In this document: positions 59,351 to 64,000 of the stretch, piece after piece
Layout of the letters: every line of letters begins with the position of its first letter
How positions within the stretch are numbered: the stretch's first letter is position 1
Assembly: GCF_002878395.1 (NCBI RefSeq)
Contig: NC_061118.1
Span: 123,768,435-123,832,434 of the forward strand
Direction of reading: 5' to 3'
Origin: Capsicum annuum
Lineage: Eukaryota > Streptophyta > Magnoliopsida > Solanales > Solanaceae
DNA length: 64,000 nucleotides
Notes under the pieces: generated by a model
Seen by the model: the letters and a program-made list of their open reading frames with translations, nothing else
The model's database searches: none
Told to the model about the DNA's origin: nothing
Made by a program: the position numbers and the translations under genes

Positions 59351-60990
59351 ATGGATACAGCTCAACTTAATCAGCAAAATGATAGCCAACCAATGTGTCA
59401 TCCTAATCCTGATGATGATGATTTAGGGGATGATGACTTGTTAGATCCTGTTAACCCAAGGTGTGCAGAGAATATGGCTGTACCAGTGAATCAGAATGTA
59501 AATAGGAATCATCCCTTTAGGGTAAGGCAGGATCAACAACCAGTACAGTTTGATCTGAATGATAACAAAGATGGAATGGATAGAGCAGGTACTACTGGAG
59601 CTATTATTCCTCCACCTCTAGAAATTGGAGCTAAATTTTATATTATATGTACAATGATTCAACTCCTTCATCTTAATAGTTTGTTTGGTGGTCTTCTGAG
59701 AGATGATCCTAACATGAATTTAGTGAACTTTGTCACCGTTTGCAAATATTTTGATAACCCAAGAGTGGGATAAAATGCTATTTGACTATGCTTATTTTCA
59801 TTGTCTCTGTCTAGGTAGGCAACATTATAGCTCAATGGACTGACTCTCAACTCTATAGCCAACTGGAGGTAGTTGAGAGAGGCTTTCCTAAAAAGATTCT
59901 TTCTACCCTCCAGGAGTTGAGGGATGAAATAAGTAACTTCCGATAGCTTCCTACTGAAGCTCTTCATGAGACCTGGGAGAGGTTTAAAAAGAAGCTGATG
60001 CATTGCCCAAATTATAATATGATGGATATTGATTTGATGGAGACTCTTTATAGGGCTTTAAAATCTATAACAAAGTCATTTATGGATAATACTGCTTGAG
60101 GATCATTTGTGGATCTCACTTTTCCAGAGACTTTAGACATGTTTAATCGGATGACCAAACAAAGTAGAGCTTGGTATACCAGGGATTTTATGGTAGCAAT
60201 CCCTACTGTGTCTAGTGGTATGACTTTCGAGCAATATAAGAAGGTGGAGGAACATGACCAGGACATGGCACACTTGAGGACACAGATGGATTTGCTGACT
60301 AAGCATCTATTGTTTGGAAAAATGGACAAGGCAAAAGCTGTTGTATCTCAAGGTAGAGCTAACTCTGATTCAGAAGAAGAGGTGGACTATCTAAATAATT
60401 AGGGGGGTTTCCAAAGCAATAGCCAAGGAAATCTAGTTCAAAACTTTTACGACAAGGATGGTTACAAGGATAAGGACCAAGGAAACTAGAAGAATAAGAA
60501 TGATAGGAGTGGACTATATGTACCTCCCAAAAGAAGAGATAGTGTTGTAACTAGCTCTAGAAAGATGTCCATGGAGGACATGATGGAGAATTATTAAAGG
60601 GAGTTGAGGCTACCAACTCTGGGATGACTACTATGAAGAGTGATTTGTCTTCCATGAGTCAGTTGGTAAACTCATGCTCTACTTTTATAAAATGGTTGGA
60701 GCAGCAAATAAGTCAACTCTCAGCAACATTGAATCAGAGAAAGAGCAAAAATTTTCCAAGCGACACAGTTCAGAATCCTTGAAATAATGGCTCTTACATG
60801 GCAATTACCACATAGAGTGGTAAGGTATTATCAAGCCCTTTTGTAGGAAAATCTATGAATGAAGAGGTGATCAAAGAGGATGTTAAGCATGAAAAAAGTA
60901 ATCTAGTAGAGTCTAAGAAATTGGATGGCATTGGTATTCCTTCTACTCATTTGCAGGTTGATGATTTAGAAAAGAAAAAGACAAGGAAAA
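59351..60990 (+). pseudogene. Athila-type gag remnant of Athila-4
   Basis: The likely start is ATG at 59,351 (MDTAQLNQQNDSQPM); an upstream in-frame ATG at 59,303 lies in the leader. An acidic stretch (PDDDDLGDDDLL) precedes PPLEIGAKFYIICTMIQLL, LFGGLLRDDPNMNLVNFV and, after shifts, KILSTLQELRDEISNFR and LHETWERFKKKLMHCPNYN, the Athila capsid blocks. The open piece at 60,109-60,402 contains DLTFPETLDMFNRMTKQSRA and a lysine-rich tail. A late part reads LVNSCSTFIKWLEQQISQLS. No zinc knuckle is visible. Stops at several sites, for example at 59,771 and 60,100. Confidence 0.8.
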
Positions 60991-61640
60991 GGAAATAGTG
61001 GTGACTACACACCCAAAACCACCGCCTTTCTTTCCTCATAGATTGAAGAAAAAGGCTGACAATACAAAGTTTAGTAAATTCATGGAAATGTTAAAGCAGC
61101 TAACAATAAATATGGCTTTGGTAGAGGCACTTGAGCAGATGCTAGGATATACTAAATTTATGAAGGATAATTTGAATAAGAAGAGAGAAATAAGCTATGA
61201 ACTAGTGAATAATATACATAATTGTAGTGCTATTTCTACTAGATCTTAGGTGCAGAAGAAGGCAGACTCAGGAGCATTTACCAACCCTTGTACAATTAGG
61301 TCTCTGGATTTTGCTAAGGCCTTACGTGATCTGGGAGAGAGCATCAATCTGATGCTGCTAGCTGCTTACAAGAAGTTAGGTTTAGGAGATCCCACACTCA
61401 TAAATATGTGACTAGTGATGGTGGATAGGTCAGTAAAGCAACCTATTAGCATTTTTTATGATGTGCTAGTGAAGGTGGAGAACTTTATATTTCCTGCAAA
61501 TTTTGTTTTTCTGAATTGTGAGGTCGACTTTGAGGTGCCGATAATCTTGGGTCAACCTTTTCTCACAACCGGATGCATACTTATTGATTTACGAGCTAAT
61601 GAGCTCTTATTCTGGCTGAATGATGAAGTGGTGTGACATG
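60991..61640 (+). pseudogene. Athila-type protease remnant of Athila-4
   Basis: The open piece 60,998-61,249 reads KFSKFMEMLKQLTINMALVE, LEQMLGYTKFMKDNLNKKRE and then ISYELVNN, the lead-in shared with Athila-1 and -2. After a stop the active site reads [20 protein letters not shown] near 61,320. The open piece 61,415-61,636 gives DVLVKVENFIFPANFVFLNC and VPIILGQPFLTTGCILIDLR, the C-terminal half of the protease. DLGES replaces the usual DLGAS. Confidence 0.82.
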
Positions 61641-62149
61641 ATGTGTGCCAATCTATGAAGCACATAAGGAGATAAGTGTGTTCTTTATTGTGGATGTTTA
61701 TTATGAAGATGAGCAGGAAGTACTAATAGAGTAGAAATTTGTTGTTGAGCCCTTAGCTGCAGTCCTATGAATTTTGATAGTGAGTGCATTGAAAAGTACA
61801 AGGAGACTATTTGTGCTTTAAAAGGAATGGGATCATATTCTTATGCTCTTAAGAAGCTTTTCTGGATCTTAAAAATTGCCCAACACCACCAGCTAAGCAA
61901 TCTATAAAGTAGCCACTGGTGTTGGAGTTAAAAAAATTTCTAGTTTATCTTTGATATATGTTTCTAGGTAGTGGAAACCTTTACATGTCATCATTACGAC
62001 TGATTTAGGTGAGCAGCAGGTGGAGGCACTTATTGTTGTGCTTCAAAGATACAAAAAGCTGATATGATGGACTATCATAGATATTATTAGCATCTTCCAG
62101 GTCTTTGCACTCATAAAATTTAGTGGGAGAAGGACTGGACACCAATAAT

Positions 62150-63075
62150 TGAGCATCAACGCCATCTTAACCCGCCTATGCAAGAGGTGTTTAAGAAGGA
62201 AATCATTAAATGGCTTAATGCAGGAGTTGTATATCCCATTTCTGTTAATAAGTGGGTGTATCGCTACAATTTGTGCCCAAGAAAGGGGGTATGACAGTTG
62301 TAGCAAATAAGAAGAATGAGTTGATACCACTTAGACCTATTACTGGGTAGAGAGTTTGCATGGATGATCGAAAGCTAAACTTATAGACGCTGAAGGACCA
62401 CTTCCCAATGCCTTTCATGGATCAGATGCTTGATCTATTGGCGGGAAGTGATTGGTATTGTTTTTTGGATTGGTATTCTGGTTATAATTAGATCTCTATA
62501 GCCCCAGAGGATCAAGAAAAGATGAAATTCATGTGCCCATATGGAACATTTTCTTTTAAAAGGATTCTATTTGGATTTTGTAATGCACCCGCTACTTTTC
62601 AACGATGCATGATGTCTATAATTTTAGATATGGTTGAAGACACCTTGGAGGTGTTTATGGATGAATATTCAGTCATAGGTGATTCTTTTGACTGTGTTTG
62701 ATGAATTTGAGTAGAGCCTTACAGCGGTGTAAGGAGTTCAATCTGGTGCTTACTTAGGAGAAATTACACTTCATGGTGAAAGAGAGCATTATTCTCGAAC
62801 AAAATTTTTAGCAAAAGGGATAAAGGTCGATCGAGCTATGGTCGAGGTTATTGAGAATCTACCACCTCCCATTTTAGTGAAAGGAGTGTGTAGTTTCCTT
62901 GGTCATGCTGGCTTCTATCGAAGGGTTATAAAGGACTTCTCAAAGATTGCAAACCCACTTTTTAAACTTTTGGAGAAGGAAGCTAAGTTCTCCTTTGATG
63001 ATGATTGCTTGAAGTCATTTGAATGCCTTAAAGGGAAGCTAGTTGATGCTCCTATTATTGTTACATCAGATTAGT
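62150..63075 (+). pseudogene. Reverse transcriptase remnant of Athila-4
   Basis: Blocks in order: KKGGMTVVANKKNELIPLRP and RVCMDDRKLNL near 62,280-62,390, DHFPMPFMDQMLDLLAGSDW, YCFLDWYSGYN, APEDQEKMKFMCPYGTFSFK and GFCNAPATFQRCMMS, as in Athila RT. The catalytic box at 62,651-62,665 reads VFMDE, so the second Asp of F-x-D-D is Glu. The thumb/connection is open at 62,838-63,074 (VKGVCSFLGHAGFYRRVIKD and FSFDDDCLKSFECLKGKLV). Stops are present near 62,490 and 62,700. Confidence 0.88.
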
Positions 63076-63470
63076 CAAAACCATTTGAGATTATGTGTGA
63101 TGAAAGCGGTGTTACCCTTGGAGTTATGCTGGGACAAAAGAAGGACAAATTGTTTCATCTTATCTATTATGCCAGCAAAGCACTAATAGAGCTAAAAAGA
63201 AGTACATTGTCACAAAATAGGAACTTCTTACAGTGGTTTATGCCTTTGAGAAGTTCTGAGTATATTTTCTAGGAACCACATTGGTGGTCCATACTGACCA
63301 CGCAGCCTTGCGATATTTGATAGAAAAAAAGGATGTGAAGCCAAGGTTGATTAGATGGGTGCTGCTACTTCATGAATTTAACTTTGAAGGCAAAGATCAG
63401 AAGGGCTGCAAAAACCAAGTTACAGACCACTTATCTAGGCTTGAAAGGGAGCAAGAAATTAGAGATTAGT
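63076..63470 (+). pseudogene. RNase H remnant of Athila-4
   Basis: KPFEIMCDESGVTLGVMLGQ carries the first catalytic Asp. KDKLFHLIYYASKALIELK follows, then, in shifted frame, a stop in place of Lys before ELLTVVYAFEKF. The open piece 63,281-63,469 starts [20 protein letters not shown] and continues [17 protein letters not shown] and [11 protein letters not shown]. Catalytic acidic residues can still be recognised, but the frame is broken. Confidence 0.85.
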
Positions 63471-64000
63471 TCAAGATTAATGATGCATTTCCAGATGAAG
63501 AAATCTTGGCTGCTGAGCTGGAAAAGATACCTTGGTATGCTGATTTTGAGAATTATATGGTGAGTGAAGTGATTCCAGAATATCTTTCCTTTCATCAAAG
63601 AAAGAAATTCCTCTATGATGTAACCCATTACTTCTGGGATGAATCGTATCTATGTTGGTGATGTGAAGATAATATCATAAGGAGGTGTGTTCCAAAAGTA
63701 GATATGTTGAGTATCCTGGAAGCATGTTATGCTTCCCCGATTTGAGGTCACCATGTAGTTTATCATACTTCTAGAAAGGTGCTACAAAGAAGCTACTATT
63801 GCCTAACTTTATTCAAATATCTTATGAGTTCGTGAGAGGATGTGACCAATGTCAGAGGCGGGAGTCAATCTCCAAGCGCCATGAAATGCCTTTGACAAAA
63901 ATGATAGAGGTAGTATTATTCGACATCTAGGGCATTGACTTCATGGAGCCTTTTGTGAGATCATATGGGATAAAATACATTCTCGTTGTTGATTATGTAT
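63471..64000 (+). pseudogene. Integrase N-terminal part of Athila-4 (runs off the window)
   Basis: Spacer and zinc-binding region: ATYLWDESYLC-like near 63,630, CVPKVDMLSILEACYASPI near 63,690 with HHVVYHTSRKVLQ, then a CQR-type second half near 63,850 (CDQCQRRESISKRHEMP in one frame). The core begins GIDFMEPFVRSYGIKYILVV near 63,930-63,995 with the first catalytic Asp. The rest is outside the window. Confidence 0.8.

Larger units (their letters stand above)
57999..64000 (+). mobile_element. Athila-4: RT-bearing Athila-like element, 3' part outside the window
   Basis: Plus strand: 5' LTR, PBS, gag, protease, RT, RNase H and the start of integrase in canonical Athila order. It leaves the window inside the integrase core. 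It keeps the RT/RH/INT module that Athila-1 and Athila-2 lack, so elements of this lineage could in principle have supplied enzymes in trans. Its own frames are broken, and its LTR is unrelated in sequence to the other Athila LTRs here. Confidence 0.87.

Noticed and set aside
1..64000. Host genes, tRNA, rRNA, CRISPR arrays or bacterial operons
   Set aside because: No supporting domain, cloverleaf or spaced repeat was seen; every recognisable protein segment is retrotransposon-derived.

Overview
This window reads as gene-free, repeat-dense plant nuclear DNA. It is AT-rich, every recognisable protein fragment belongs to a Ty3/gypsy LTR retrotransposon, and I found no host gene, exon structure, tRNA, rRNA or CRISPR array. 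LTR styles, initiator-Met and TGGCGCC-type primer-binding sites, and the Athila and chromovirus (Tekay/Del-like) lineages point to a dicot. From memory of LTR style I would guess Solanaceae heterochromatin, but the sequence alone does not prove the species. All gag-pol reading frames are broken, so protein features are listed as pseudogenes. The names Athila-1, -2, -4 and Tekay-1, -2, -3 are labels used only here.

Layout. 1-6,608: Athila-1 (minus strand), with gag and protease but no reverse transcriptase; its 3' LTR runs off the left edge. 6,609-10,670: pieces of plus-strand Tekay-like LTRs holding microsatellites and a MITE. 9,041-34,388: three tandem copies (A, B, C) of one composite segment made of MITE-bearing AT-rich DNA, a plus-strand LTR end, Athila 3' noncoding DNA, a partial Athila LTR, more Athila 3' noncoding DNA and a Tekay-1 LTR. 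Copy A has a 2.1 kb deletion. Copy B has a 0.68 kb deletion and an 8.15 kb nested element, Tekay-3 (18,267-26,416). Copy C is the most complete.

29,665-55,005: Athila-2 (minus strand), again gag-protease without RT, cut into pieces by two nested chromoviruses: Tekay-1 (31,985-41,321) and Tekay-2 (43,027-51,815). Both have two LTRs, a PBS, a polypurine tract and gag-PR-RT-RH-INT remnants. 55,006-57,998: unclassified DNA, a gag scrap and part of another LTR. 57,999-64,000: Athila-4 (plus strand), with 5' LTR, PBS, gag, PR, RT, RNase H and the start of integrase; it leaves the window at the right edge.

No pathway operates here. The content is a stratified record of transposition: Athila elements first, then nested chromoviruses, then a tandem duplication that copied the edge of Tekay-1, then Tekay-3 inside copy B. 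The most notable points are the RT-less gag-protease family present as two copies with the same gene order and junction, the microhomology-bounded triplication, a 218 bp near-identical tract in otherwise about 12 percent diverged LTRs of Tekay-3, and clusters of short palindromic, bZIP-like motifs in U3 of several LTR families.
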